64,000 nucleotides of DNA from Mya arenaria (lineage: Eukaryota > Mollusca > Bivalvia > Myida > Myidae), in contig NC_069124.1 of NCBI RefSeq assembly GCF_026914265.1, positions 11,735,723 through 11,799,722 on the forward strand. Direction: 5' to 3'. A program made the position numbers and the translations under genes. The notes under the pieces were generated by a model. It did not search any database, was not told where the DNA came from, and saw only the letters and a program-made list of their open reading frames with translations. The stretch's first letter is position 1. Every line of letters begins with the position of its first letter. Of the stretch, positions 1 through 11,812 are shown piece by piece.

Positions 1-1162
1 ATGATTGTGTAGCTAACGTTCAGGCGTGCAAACTCACTGTGTGCATATTTATTCCGTATAGATCCCGTAAATTGTAACATATCAAAAACATCCCTTCATC
101 CATACATAGTTCCTGATGTATTATTCATAACTAAATTGTTATTAAAATAAATGGCTACTACATTGTTGCTAAGTAGCTTGACAAGTTTTAAAAACCACAC
201 TCTTTATATGTTTTTATAGCTTATATGGGTTTTCCTAGTCGACAAATGTTGGCATTTAGATACTTGATGTTAGATATTGTAAATGACTTAAAAAGGGTTT
301 AACATAGAGATATATATTTAATAAGAAATGGTCTATAAAAATTGTTCTTTGCAAGCTCAACTGAACTTGAATTACTTCCCTTAGGTTTAGGAGAAACATG
401 TTATTCACAAATGCAAGTAGATGATATGCACACAAATTGTTTCTGAGCCTTGATAATGGTATAAACTAGTTATAATTTATGTTGGAAACTAGCTAAAAAG
501 GTCATTTATGTTTTGTTTTTATTTGTGTGTTTTTGTCTAAAAAGTAGTCATTGCAGTGTGGCCATAGATTTTAGACTTTGAACACAACAGATTTAGAAAA
601 CCTTAATATGGGAATGATCAATTGCTGACATATCTGGTAAATTATTTAATAATGGAGGTCGTAGATGACGTAACTTCTCCACTCAATATTAGTGTATAAC
701 CCAACATGTTAATTGTGTAGTACATTTTTGGGAATTCAAAATGGAACAGTGGACAGTTTCAGGATCTTTGCTGTCACTTACCCTTAAGGCGTCAAGTGCA
801 ATACATTTTAAATACCTAAGTAATGAATTATTTAACAGTCTTTGGCATGTTTCTTGAAAGAAATCAAGCCTTTATATTTTAATCATCTGTCTTTTGAAGA
901 AATAGTTTTTTGAATAAATAAAGTCCAGGTATGATATAAAAGCTTTTGTTTTGTTTTTAGTCAGGCATCCGCATCATTGTGGAAAAAACATGAACCTTGG
1001 CCATAATTAAAAACCTGTTATATTCATATGATACCTGTGTATAAAGCATGTTGTCAGGGACAATCCATATGTATATAGCAAGTTCCATAACTCTGGCTTT
1101 TATAATTGTCAAGCTGTGTTCCTTGTTCACCTGAAATAAAATAAACGACAAGCTTTGGCCCT
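1..1162. other. AT-rich non-coding stretch
   Basis: No convincing exon, RNA gene or repeat array was seen on either strand. The only open frame is a short antisense one (957-1184) with no recognisable content. It lies just outside the duplicated block that begins near 1163 and is probably intronic or intergenic sequence upstream of the exon at 5917. Confidence 0.4.
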
Positions 1163-1698
1163 CACTACATGGTTCTCTGTGCACGTTATGTTGGTTTTAA
1201 CAGGATGATGTCTGTTTTGAATTGTCTTATAACGTGTTCTTTTCAGTGTTTTACATATTCCTTCCATAATGAACTTCTAATTTGGTTTTATAAAATAATA
1301 CCTGTGGCGATATTGTATGTATGACTGGGTGAACATGCACGCTTTGAAGTGATGTTTTCATTGTTTAAAATAATCATTATGGCATATATCATGAACTAGT
1401 ACATTTGATTTATATCATTTTATTGCCTACAATACTATAATAAATGTGGAATATTTGTATAGATAATTTATGGCTACAAACTAAAGGATATTAAATTAAA
1501 TATGGATGTAAGTTTGTTTCTTAATTCATTTACAGGTATAGGGAAGTTTTTGGAAGTTCCTAAATACTTATATCATTTATTTCACTAAATGTTTTTACAC
1601 CATATTATCTCTTATTTTACCAAAATTGGTGATATTGCTTCATTTATGAATTATATTCTCAATTATTGTTTCTATTCTTATTTACAATTATTCATCGA

Positions 1699-1860
1699 CC
1701 ATTCTGGTACTCGCTAGGAGTTATTTCAGACGAAGCTGGGCTACAAGCCCCCGTTGCCCCCGGCAACCACTCCCTTGGTAGCCCTGGAGACAGGGGAGGT
1801 AATTACGTGTGGCTGCTGCTTCATACGCACGAGTTTCACGTGGTTTTTCAATTGCACGAG
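1699..1860. other. GC-rich hairpin island conserved between duplicates
   Basis: This short GC-rich patch sits in AT-rich DNA and is nearly unchanged in the right copy at 57111-57260. It contains two perfect short palindromes, GGGCTACAAGCCC at 1738-1750 and TTGCCCCCGGCAA at 1754-1766, followed by CCCTGGAGACAGGGG. It could be a regulatory element, a structured RNA or an old short repeat. Open frames on both strands cross it, but none has a splice context or a recognised product, so it is not called as coding. Confidence 0.4.
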
Positions 1861-2678
1861 TGATATCAATACTGTGTGCTGATCTGATGTTGTAAACTCT
1901 ACTCCTCAATGCTTTGTTTTTTTTATTTGGCAAAAAGTTTCCTTAATATTCTTTATAGAAAGACAGCTAAAAATGCTATGATTCCATGCTTAAGTTTAAA
2001 CTCGCTTAATATCATAGCCATTAGTGACCACATCATACAAATGTTTTAACCTTGGGTCATTACTGAGCAAAATAACTGGTTAAGATATATTCACATGCAT
2101 ATAACTAATGTTGGAATACACATACATGTATGATGTGTTACTAAGCAGGGGCCTTTCGAACAATATTATTTTGGAGTAATGCGCCTAAGTCATTTGAGAA
2201 CATTCATAAGTTTCATGATTTTGAGAACTTCTTTGTTTGAAATACAATTAACGAAAATTGTTTGTTTGGCTCTAAAACGAAGTTGTCTATGTCAAGTTTA
2301 CCAATATGTATAACCAATAACAGAATAAAAGAGTTTTGTTGAAGTTAAATAATTTTGTTTGTAAAGCCTTCTTTTGTAAAGTTAAATTAAGGTCATTAAG
2401 ACTATAAGAGAACCTTAATTTAACATTGATTATTATATATTTACGGCCATAGCTCATTTTTAGGGTTTATATTTAAGTGATAATGGATTAATTTTGATAA
2501 ATTTTTTTATAATCCTACATATTTTGATGAGGAGTAGAGTATTTGCCTACAATGTAAGCATTTGACGTGTTGACACTATATTATACAGAAAACGTATGTA
2601 TTCAGTGAACATTTGCAGCATGATATTGTGACAAGCTGTGTTTTGCTGACTTGACTGTGTCTATAATTTCTCTTTCAG

Positions 2679-2701
2679 ATGATCCTTATCTGCCAGTTTG
2701 A
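2679..2701 (+). other. Possible short alternative last exon
   Basis: A good 3' splice site (pyrimidine-rich TTTCTCTTTCAG) ends at 2678. In one phase the bases after it read GAT CCT TAT CTG CCA GTT then TGA, encoding DPYLPV and a stop. The duplicated copy (58086-58108) keeps the acceptor, the residues and the stop, with CCT changed to the synonymous CCA. This could be an alternative terminal exon of the gene whose long last exon starts at 5917. However, the incoming phase differs from that exon's phase 0, so they cannot share one donor in these frames. Chance remains likely. Confidence 0.2.
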
Positions 2702-2800
2702 GGCCACTTTTGAACTGTTTGTCAGTTATTTAGAGCTGAATTTTTTTATATAGAGCAAGTGCATTATATGAAGCTACTCCAATACCTTACTGATTTATTA

Positions 2801-4347
2801 TACCCCCGACAAACAAAGTTTGAAGGGGGTATATTGGAGTCACCCTGTGGTTGGTCAGTCGGTCGGTCAGTCGGTTTGTCGGTTTGTCGGTCAGTCCGTT
2901 GCAATTTACCTTGTCCGGAGCATAACTTAAAAACTACTGGATGGAATTGGATTAAACTTCATACAATGGTAGAGCATAATAAGAGGAAGTGCAGTGTTCA
3001 AGAATCATAACTCTTTTTTAGTTAAATACTGAGTTATTGCCCTTTATTTGTTTTTTGCTGTCAATTTTTTTTCCAGATATTAACTTGCAAACTACTAGAT
3101 GGAATTTATTGAAACTTCATACAATGGTATAGCACAATGAGAGGAAGTGCAGTGCACAAGAACCATAACTCTATTTTAGCTATTTACTGAGTTATGACCT
3201 TTAATACTTTTTTCTTGCCCTGAGCATAACTTGAAAACTATTGGATGGAATTTAATAAAGCTTCATACAGTGATAGATCATAATGAGAGGAAGTGCAGTG
3301 TGCAGGAACTGCAATTCTATTTCAGCAAATTAAGAGTAACTGCCCTTTGTTACTTTTTCTTGTCTGGAGCATAACTTGAAAATTATGGGATGGAATTTAA
3401 TAAAACTTCATACAGTGATAGATCATAATGAGAGGAAGTGCAGAGTACAGGAACTGCAATTCTATTTCAGCCAAATACAGAGTTATTGCCCTTTGTTACT
3501 TTTTTCTTGCAATTTACCTTGTCCGGAGCATAACTTAAAAACTACTGGATGGAATTTGATTAAACTTCATACAATGGTAGAGCATAATGAGAGGAAGTGC
3601 AGTTTGCAATAACCATAACTCTATTCTTGCTTATTACTGAGTAATTGCCCTTTGTTACTTTTTTTGTCGGAGTATAACTTGAAAAGTACTGGATGGAATT
3701 CATTGAAACTTCATACAATGGTAAAGCACAATGAGAGGAAGTGCAGTGTTCAAGAACCATAACTCTAGTTTAGCTAATTACTGAGTTATGGCCCTTTATT
3801 TGTTTTTTCTGTCAATTTTTTTCCAGACATTTACTTGCAAACTACTAGATGGAATTTATTGAAACTTCATACAATGGTAAAGCACAATGAGAGGAAGTGC
3901 AGTGCACAAGAACCATAACTCTATTTTAGCTAATGAGAGAGTTATGGCCTTTAATATTTTTTCTTGTCCCGAGCATAACTTGCAAACTATTGGATGGAAT
4001 TTAATAAAGCTTCATACAGTGATAGATCATAATGAGAGGAAGTGCAGTGTACAGGAACCGCAATTCTATTTCAGCTAATTATAGAGTTAATGCCCTTTGT
4101 TACTTTTTCTTATCCGGAGCATAACTTGATAACTATCAGATGGAATGTAATAAAACTTTATACAATGGTACAGCACAATGAGAAGGAGTTCAGTGTACAT
4201 GAATCATTACACTATTTTAGCAAATTTCAATGACGATAGTCCATAAAATGAAGTTGTCATTAATAGGTTGGCTTTCCAAATAGTTGACTGCATTTTCATA
4301 TCAGGGCGGCGTTCGGGGGTATTTATCACCTTCAGTGATAGCTCTAG
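2801..4347 (+). mobile_element. Tandem-repeat-cored non-autonomous element A (pearl/Helentron-like)
   Basis: The 5' end is a subterminal hairpin (TACCCCCGACAAAC / GTTTGAAGGGGGTAT), then a GGTCGGTCAGTC-type short repeat (2850-2900). About nine diverged units of 140-165 bp follow, each holding a GAGCATAACTTGAAAACTAC-like word, an AAACTTCATACAATGG-like word and AATGAGAGGAAGTGCAGT. The 3' end is a hairpin (TATCAC/GTGATA) followed by GCTCTAGTTT. Comparison with the duplicated locus fixes both edges: the flanks GATTTATTA and TTTGATTTGTAATAC are shared with 58191 and 59798. The layout of hairpin, microsatellite, tandem core and 3' hairpin fits the bivalve pearl elements, regarded as Helentron-related. 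That family assignment is an inference. No transposase is present. Confidence 0.65.
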
Positions 4348-4679
4348 TTTGATTTGTAATACATATGAAAGTTAATGTTTCTGCTCTACAAGTTATTGAA
4401 ATTATACACAACAATTAAGCGTGAAGCACGAGTTAAAAGTGCTTTCATAATTTGTTTACCATCTTCTAGTCCAATCCTATATTTTAATATTGTGTATATG
4501 ACCTTGCATACTTTGTACATTTCTTTCAAAATTAAAATATGTTAAAACTATTTTTAGCACGAGTAATGTGTACTTCAACCATTAGGGTTTGGTGGAGTAA
4601 TGGTCCTGTGTAATATTGGGATGTTTGTTTAATCATGTTGTTAACTTTAACAAAGTTCTTAACACTCAGGCCATTGTCG

Positions 4680-4860
4680 AGCTTATCATAAAATAAGTAG
4701 CATGCATACATTGAATTATCGTTGTAATTTATCAACATGCCACTTATTGAATAGTTAACAGCTTTGCCGGCTTGTAACTGTTGTTATTTATCCACATGCC
4801 ACTTATGGAACGGTTAAGAGCTCTTCTGGCTTGTTACCTACCATTCTGATATGAGAATCT
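4680..4860 (+). repeat. Dispersed repeat with ATAAGTAGCATGCATAC head
   Basis: This segment starts near AATAAGTAGCATGCATACATT and ends near CCATTCTGATATGAGAAT. It recurs at 60025-60205 as part of the segmental duplication. A diverged relative also appears at about 30645-30735 inside intron 4 of the alkaline phosphatase gene, so it is a dispersed repeat and not only duplicated DNA. No terminal repeats or coding content were seen. Confidence 0.5.
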
Positions 4861-5916
4861 CAAATATCAAAAACAAAGGAAACAGATTTCAACATGTACA
4901 AGAACTATGACATGTTTGCATACAATAATGCACTTGCTCTGACATTAAGCTGTAGTTGTCAAATGGAGTTGACTTACTGTACAAAATGTGAATGTAAAGA
5001 CTCATCTAACATATCTTCTAACATAATTTATCAACATCTCAATATAATTTTTTAGCGTAATTTGCCGTTGAGGTACGTAAGGCGTGCATGAATGTTTTTT
5101 TGCTCGTTTTTTAAATGCATTTAAAGACGATATTTAAGTTCTGCGTTGAGGTTTGTTTTGTAGATTCATTTCACATCCAATTGACCATTTATGCAAATTT
5201 GAGGTCACAATTTGTTCAAAACTTTGCAGTTTCGGATCCAAGTTAAAGATAGCTTTCAAAATAAGATGTGATTTGAATAAATTATAAAGCTACAATATGT
5301 CTTCAATTTGGTTTTATTTTCTAGCTTATTGTACTTGTTGTCGCCCATATGTCGTTATTTGCAGGCTTATATTTAAACTGGTTTGAAGTGAATCTTAACC
5401 ACCACTGTCATGCTATTTTCTATTTCTCAATGACACTTTTAAGATTATTTTATGTTATGAATCACAAAAGCGCATGTTTATGAAATGTCTAGTACACCTT
5501 TGATTGATTATAACTATAGTTAGGTTATGATGAAAAAAATATCGAGTAGATGTACTAAAATGGTTTTTGCATGGAGACACTTTGTTTACCGTAATGCATG
5601 AAAAAGTAGACATTAAACATAATCATGAAGGAAATATTGTAGGAAACTTAAGATAAAAAATGCATAAAAACACCCTGTTAGCCATGATATAACTAGGTCA
5701 ATGTTAGTTTGTATAAGAATATTTAAATATTCAGTAACTATTTGTGTATACTCTTCTACTTTGAATGATTTGAGTTAAGTGTTTGAACACACCTTAAACA
5801 ACCATTAGTTTTTAGATTTCAAAACTCACTTCAACTTTTTAATTTAAAGAGAAAATAACTACATGCACTACATTTTTTCCCTTCAAGTAAACAAACCTTT
5901 AAATCGCTCTTTTCAG

Positions 5917-7185
5917 AGTCGTAGACAGAAGACAGGACCACTGAAGGCTCTCTCTAGCGTGTTTGACCAGCCGAATGGTGACCCCAATGCCCTTCTTGTC
6001 CCTGCTGCATCCAAACGGGAAAAATCCCCTAAACGTATGGCCCCTAGGGCCCCATCTGTAGAACTGAAGACATCTTCTGCCTCTGCCATCTCCTCCAGTC
6101 AATCAGCAGGCTCCAAAGGCTTTGCATCATCTGTGATGTCATCAGTGACATCATCAGTGACATCACATGGGTCAAAATCTGTGACACTCTCTAAGCCACT
6201 GTCAATACCCACTGCGCCACCAAGAAAAAAGCATGCCAACCTGCCAGTCAATAGTGAAAGGTCAAAGTCACCTCTTAATGAACAAAAAAGTAAAGACGAT
6301 TCCTCTATAGAGATGTCGTCAGCAACAAAAGTCAATGTTAAAACCAGTCCATTTTCAACAATAGGCAAGATGTGGAGACCGATGTCCATGACAACAAGTG
6401 CATCCGATGACAAAGAGGAAGAACATTATCAAACTTACAATAACTTTGATGTGCTAAGAGACATGCATTCAGAAAAATTACCATTAACAGCAAGCCCAAA
6501 AGATCAGGTAGAAGACATTAAAATCAATGGTCATGGACAAATGGTTATTGCGGATTCAGGGTCATCTAAGTCAACCAAGCGTAGTAAGGTACTAACTGGA
6601 AAAGGATCAGTGTCAGAAAAGAGCTTTGCATTTTTGAAAGAAAAGGTTAGCTCCAGTCAAACCAACACTGTGAAACAGGTTCTTGAAACTGTTTACACGT
6701 CTGAAGACTTCGTTCAGGCCACTGGTGATGTCGACCGATTGCTTAATGAGCTGAAAAACACTATGGAGTCTTTGAAATCTTCAAGGATAGACAAACAGCC
6801 AGCTCAGTTTAATATGTGCAAAGAAGAGCTTCAGACTCAGGTGCGACAGTTTGTCACTGACGCTAAACTTCTTGTTAGTAATGCAACACAGACGAAAGAG
6901 AGACTGGCAGGTAATATGGATGCCAGTATACACTCCCTAGCTAAGATTTTCCTTCACGGCCAGGCGACAATGTTCATGATGGAAGCTGTTCATCAGGCAC
7001 AGCACTTGGGCTCCGAGGTGATCCGGGTGGCAAACGCGTACAAGAGCACACTGAATGCAGCCCATGCTGCTGTGGGGAAGCCTTTGTCAGACCCGCACAT
7101 GAAATATCTCATGAGACAGGCGACTAATCTCGCCTCATTACTCAGCACCCTTCTCAAAAGTCTTAAAACTTTAGAGCAGAAATGA
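5917..7185 (+). CDS. Last coding exon of a large scaffold/cytoskeletal-type protein, helical C-terminal domain
   Basis: A 3' splice site (CGCTCTTTTCAG) ends at 5916. Phase 0 after it gives 422 codons and a stop at 7183-7185. The in-frame residues before SRRQKTGPLKALS are intron-derived, so no ATG is called here; earlier exons lie left of the window. The first 230 or so residues are low-complexity, rich in Ser, Thr, Lys and Pro, and look disordered. The last 150 or so residues look helical with heptad-like hydrophobics (for example VRQFVTDAKLLVSNATQ and VIRVANAYKSTLNAAHAAV). That is the general look of four-helix bundles at the C-termini of adhesion proteins (FAT, CAS or talin-like). The family could not be assigned and no catalytic motif is present. 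A near-identical broken copy is at 61295. An AATAAA lies downstream near 7553. Confidence 0.75.
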   Translation, partial: SRRQKTGPLKALSSVFDQPNGDPNALLVPAASKREKSPKRMAPRAPSVELKTSSASAISSSQSAGSKGFASSVMSSVTSSVTSHGSKSVTLSKPLSIPTAPPRKKHANLPVNSERSKSPLNEQKSKDDSSIEMSSATKVNVKTSPFSTIGKMWRPMSMTTSASDDKEEEHYQTYNNFDVLRDMHSEKLPLTASPKDQVEDIKINGHGQMVIADSGSSKSTKRSKVLTGKGSVSEKSFAFLKEKVSSSQTNTVKQVLETVYTSEDFVQATGDVDRLLNELKNTMESLKSSRIDKQPAQFNMCKEELQTQVRQFVTDAKLLVSNATQTKERLAGNMDASIHSLAKIFLHGQATMFMMEAVHQAQHLGSEVIRVANAYKSTLNAAHAAVGKPLSDPHMKYLMRQATNLASLLSTLLKSLKTLEQK

Positions 7186-10100
7186 TTAGACTTATTATAC
7201 AGGTGTAGTTTCAATATTGTTATGATAAGCTGTTGTTACATTGTGAATTCCATTGGTATTATCCTTCTGAAGACTTAGTTAGTTTGAAAGCATAACCTAA
7301 TTTGTTATGAATTATGTAAACAGAAGATTAGTTATTTCTTAGGTTTTAGATAGAGTCAGAATCATTCCTTGTTGTCTAACTCTCTAGAATCATTTCATAA
7401 AGATGTCAGGGCTGGTTTTCATAAACATCTGAAGTCGTTTTCTTAACTTACGTTGATTTCCTAGGTTTGCCACATGTAGTCAAATCAAATAAATTGTGGT
7501 CAGTATAAAAGTATGCATATTCAAACAATTTAATGAAAGGTATATGTATTTAATAAAATAATGAAAAGTATGCATATTCAATAAAATTATATACATAATA
7601 AAATTAATAAAAAAAAGTATTTTTGATATTATTAAGTTATTATATGGTATGATTAGTCGGGTAATTTAAGTTAGGAAAATGACTTGAGATGTTTTATGAA
7701 TGGGGGCCAGTTGATTACTCTGTATACAGCAACGTTGCATCATGTGCCAACACATTCCAACATTCTGTTCACTTGTACATTCTTGTCATTGATTTCAGAT
7801 CTGTATTATACATTATAAACATTGTATTTAGGGTTTTAAAACAGTTTTGATTTTCATTCATGTTTTTTTCATAAAGCAGCTACTTCTGTTTTTGTTGATA
7901 TGTGCAGAGTTATTTTATTACAAATCATGCGTTTACATCCCTATATTTAACAGAGATTTGTATTCGACATAATAAAATTATCATAAACCCATGCATATTT
8001 TAAACCCAGGTATCAACTGGTTTCAAACGTTCAAAATGTTGAATGAACTTTGAGTCTTTTCAAATACAAAATATAAACTGTGTGTAAATGCATTTGTTAT
8101 TTTGAAATCGTTTTGTACTCTTTTTATAGTCAAAACATATAAAGCAGATATATCCGTTCATTCCTGTAGTATGAATTTCTTGTTCTTGTTTTTTTCGTAT
8201 GAAATGATGCTGTGACCTTTGAAGCTTTGGGCATTTTTTACAGAAGCCAATGAAAAAGAAAATCAGTTATATAGATAAATAATTCAGCTAAAAATTGTAC
8301 ACTGCAACAACTGTTTATTTCAGAACTTAAAAATGTTAAAGGTAATTAAACTATTCAATATACATGTGGCATGATGCTGAATCAGATTAAGACAACCCAG
8401 GTATATAAACTACCTACTGTTTAAAATAAACATATCTGGAATTTAGATTTATGTGGATTTGTTTGTTCAGGGTAATCACATGATCAGTAAATTTCACCAT
8501 TCGTTTAAAGCTGCACTCTCATAGATTGACTGATTTGACATCTTTTTTATTTTTTGTCTAAGAATCAGCTGATTTTGTCATCAATACCTTTAATTCAGCC
8601 ATACATGATTATTCACAATAGAATTGAACTCAATTCATAAGAAAACTGCCGAAAAATTCATTTTCCTTAAAGTGTTAGTAACACTTCTGGCTATAAAACA
8701 TCCATTTTGTTAATATTAGAAACTGTGAGCTGTACTTGCATCAGCAATCTTATATCAACGTTATTCCAAGACAAAACGATCAAAACTGTCTATCTGTGAG
8801 AGTGCAGCTTTAATACTAATTAATAATTATAATATCAGGGGGTTTGGTGTAATGTAAAGTACAAAAATTCAAAGTTGTTACATGTAACTATATAATATAG
8901 AGCCAGTTGTTTTCGTCTTCCTGTGATGTTGTTTCTTGTTAAACTTTGCTAACTTTCGTACAGTTTGTAGATTTTTATACATTATACATGTAGTTATTTA
9001 AAAGTATTAGTATACATATAGCATTCAATAGGTTTCGGTTAGCACCTCAAGTTGTTCATTGTAAAGCTGCATGAACAAAACATAGGCTAAATACCGTTAT
9101 TCACAGAACATTAATTACTGATATAATTTACTATATGCATAGATAGCAGGAACAAATTCAGTTTCATTTCAAGTTTTTTCAAAAGAACATGTAGTTTTGT
9201 GTTATTATTAAAAATGATATTGCAATATTTGATTGAAAAAAAACTTTTTTTTTCCATATTATATTGTGGTAACTCAACATCAAACTATTTGCTCTTACAA
9301 AGTTTTTATAAATGTTTAATAATTTATACAGAAAGTATCAATAATACCAATAATCTGTAATCTATTATAATATATTCCAAATAAAAAAGGAAAAATAATA
9401 TAATTGCTTCAAATGTAGAATCTAGTCCCTATGAATGCATTTGCTCAGATTATTTATAAACAAAAACAATTATTTTAGACAACAAAGAGTTTGTGAGTAT
9501 ACTTAAATGATTTTATATGTTACTTCTCTTCACTCTGTTAAAACACCAATACTTAATCACCAATACTTAATGGTACATCAATTAAACCTCATGTATAAAT
9601 TATATCAATTAACCTCAAACTTAATTTCAGTGTTGAGTTTTTATTGTATCAGATTAACCGTCATTGTGAAATAACCATGACACTATAGGCTGTGATACAA
9701 GATTATGTTTATATTACGTTTTGTTTATAATCAAAAGTGCTTCTCCTACAACTCATATCCTTGGTAACTCATATTCTTGGTATTGCACTGATATATAATT
9801 TTTATCTGCTAGAAGTATTGAGATCTAAAGAGCGGTACATCAAGAATCCTTAAGAATATATTTCAAAGTATTTCCCGGTTGAACATAACTCCTACCTCCA
9901 AATTCCTTCCCTGGATTCTTGATTTAATTGCCCCAGACTTAATTAATTTAAAATAATTCACATTTTTTCTAGGAATATTTTAAGACTTTATAATGAGATC
10001 TATTCATAGAAATGTAGATTTGAGATCGCTGAAATTATCATACATGTATCATATTAGGGGGGGGGGGGAATATGTATATTCCCCCATTTTCTTCTGTCAT

Positions 10101-11380
10101 TAAATACGACTCTTCTTGAACAATAATCATATGAACAACACTTGAATATCATGTGCTATACATAAATGTTGCACAAAATATATGTTGAAATAACAGATAT
10201 ACTCAAATAAAGACCGAACAAAATTAATCTAGTTACTATTTTCTTGCATCTTGTCGGATAAAGATGGCGCTGGCATATTTTTCTCAATTTAGGAAAAAAA
10301 CAATTTACATGAAGCATTGCCCTAGATTAACAGCATTGATATATTTTGTATTGTTAAGCTCGTTTAAAAAGTTTCATCTTTTTTATTGTTTTATGTGCTT
10401 TTGATATGCGATATATATAATAGTCTGTGACTAAATCAATTGTTTCTAATGTTTTTCTGAAATCTCACTGTATATTGGCCACTTGTGTTTCTGTCAGTAA
10501 AAAATCTGTGTTTCTATACATGTACTTCTGTTGATTTTTGTATCCTTACATTAATTTATGTTGACATTCTAAAGAGGTTATATCATATTTACAAGTATTG
10601 TATGAAGAGATATTATTTGTATACCATTTGAATATATTACAATTTTATAAAGTTATTGTGTTTAGTGTTTAATTCTTCCATCTACAAACTAAGAACATGA
10701 TAACTCTTTGCCATAGACATGGCAAATCTAATAATCCGCTGCTGCATTAAAGCTTAGATGTTTTTCTCTGCCATGGACATGACAAATCTAATAATCTGTA
10801 ACTGAATTAAAGCTAGGATATATTCTTAAAAGGTTGCACAAGAACTTTATAAGAGCATTGGCATTATAAGTATAAAGTAAATATGACATTCCCGCTGTAT
10901 GCCACCTTGAGAAATTCAACCTTCAAAATATTTGCATACACTTGAGGCAATAAATGCATGCACCTAATGGTTCAGGTGCACAGAGATATCATTTTCTGTA
11001 ATGACCAGGTAATACTAGTGAAATTATGGCTATCAATTGGTGCAAAAAGGTGTTCTATCAACAACAGTTTGACACAATCTATAGCTTCAGGCTACAGCTG
11101 TGCATTTTGCCTATACATTGTACATGAAGCTGCCATTTACAGCTATAATAGTTTTATACATATATGTAGCTCTAAAATAAATACAACAGCAGCCATACAA
11201 TTACAGTTTGTTGTAAATTATTTAGCTGTAGTACTTTTGGTGCCCACAGTATAGCTGCAGCTGTATTTTATAGCTGTTGTATTTTCTTTATAATTGAAGC
11301 CTAAGCTATTGATATACAGCTGAAACTGTATTTCATAGGTCATTCTTGTCATATTGTTACTTTTGACCAACTTGGGGATT
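7186..11380. other. 3' untranslated/intergenic AT-rich region
   Basis: This is AT-rich DNA with a candidate poly(A) signal near 7553, a TTAA-flanked MITE (8505-8814) and a G homopolymer near 10058. A short open frame (10958-11254) starts with ATG but has no splice context or recognised residues. Apart from the MITE nothing is called. Confidence 0.5.
8505..8814. mobile_element. TTAA-flanked MITE, copy 1
   Basis: The element starts TTAAAGCTGCACTCTCATAG and ends with the inverted form CTGTGAGAGTGCAGCTTTAA. This gives terminal inverted repeats of about 20 bp just inside TTAA on both sides, which is the target duplication used by piggyBac-type transposases. It has no coding capacity. A second copy with the same ends is at 37005-37328. 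Assignment to a piggyBac-mobilised MITE is inferred from TTAA and size only. Confidence 0.75.
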
Positions 11381-11384
11381 TGAG

Positions 11385-11463
11385 GTCATCTGTCCTCTTC
11401 GAGATCATGTGTCCCCTTCGAGGTCATGTGTCCCCTTCGAGGTCATGTGTCCCCTTCGAAGGG
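11385..11463 (+). repeat. Short 19-bp tandem repeat
   Basis: About four copies of a 19-bp unit, GAGGTCATGTGTCCCCTTC, lie head to tail. The last runs into CGAAGGGG, which pairs with the preceding CCCCTTCG as a small hairpin. No coding content is seen. Confidence 0.85.
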
Positions 11464-11812
11464 GAGCTTATGGCTTTGTAGTTTGCTTAAGGGTCAGGCG
11501 GTAGCAATGTTTAGACATGGTTGGCATTGTTGTGGATGACGACATCCACTATTTAGAGTTTTAAACACACTCTTTTCTGACTATTACTTCTTGATAGGAA
11601 TGTCATTAATGCATGTAGTTTTTATTGACAACTTCATAAAGTATTATTATAAAATGACTGTTTGGAACTGTAGGCCTATGTTTCTTTTGTTATCAGAAGG
11701 TCAAATATAAAAATATTATTGCTGTCGCTTTCACCCTTTAGGGATTGAAGAAGGCTGTTATTGTATATTATTTATCATGCTCAATTGTGAAGACATCTGA
11801 TACGAATCACTA

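Larger units (their letters stand above)
1163..7120 (+). repeat. Segmental duplication, left copy
   Basis: The stretch from about 1163 to 7120 recurs in the same order and orientation at 55279-62476. Shared landmarks include the start of the block (GTTGGTTTTAACAGGATGATG-like words near 1189 and 55306), a GC-rich island (1699-1860 and 57102-57260), the acceptor and body of the large coding exon (5917 and 61295), and long near-identical intron DNA. Differences are point changes, small indels, a 1.29-kb insertion present only in the right copy, and different mobile elements at one shared site (2801-4347 versus 58200-59797). This left copy has the intact coding exon, so it is the likely functional one. 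Confidence 0.93.
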
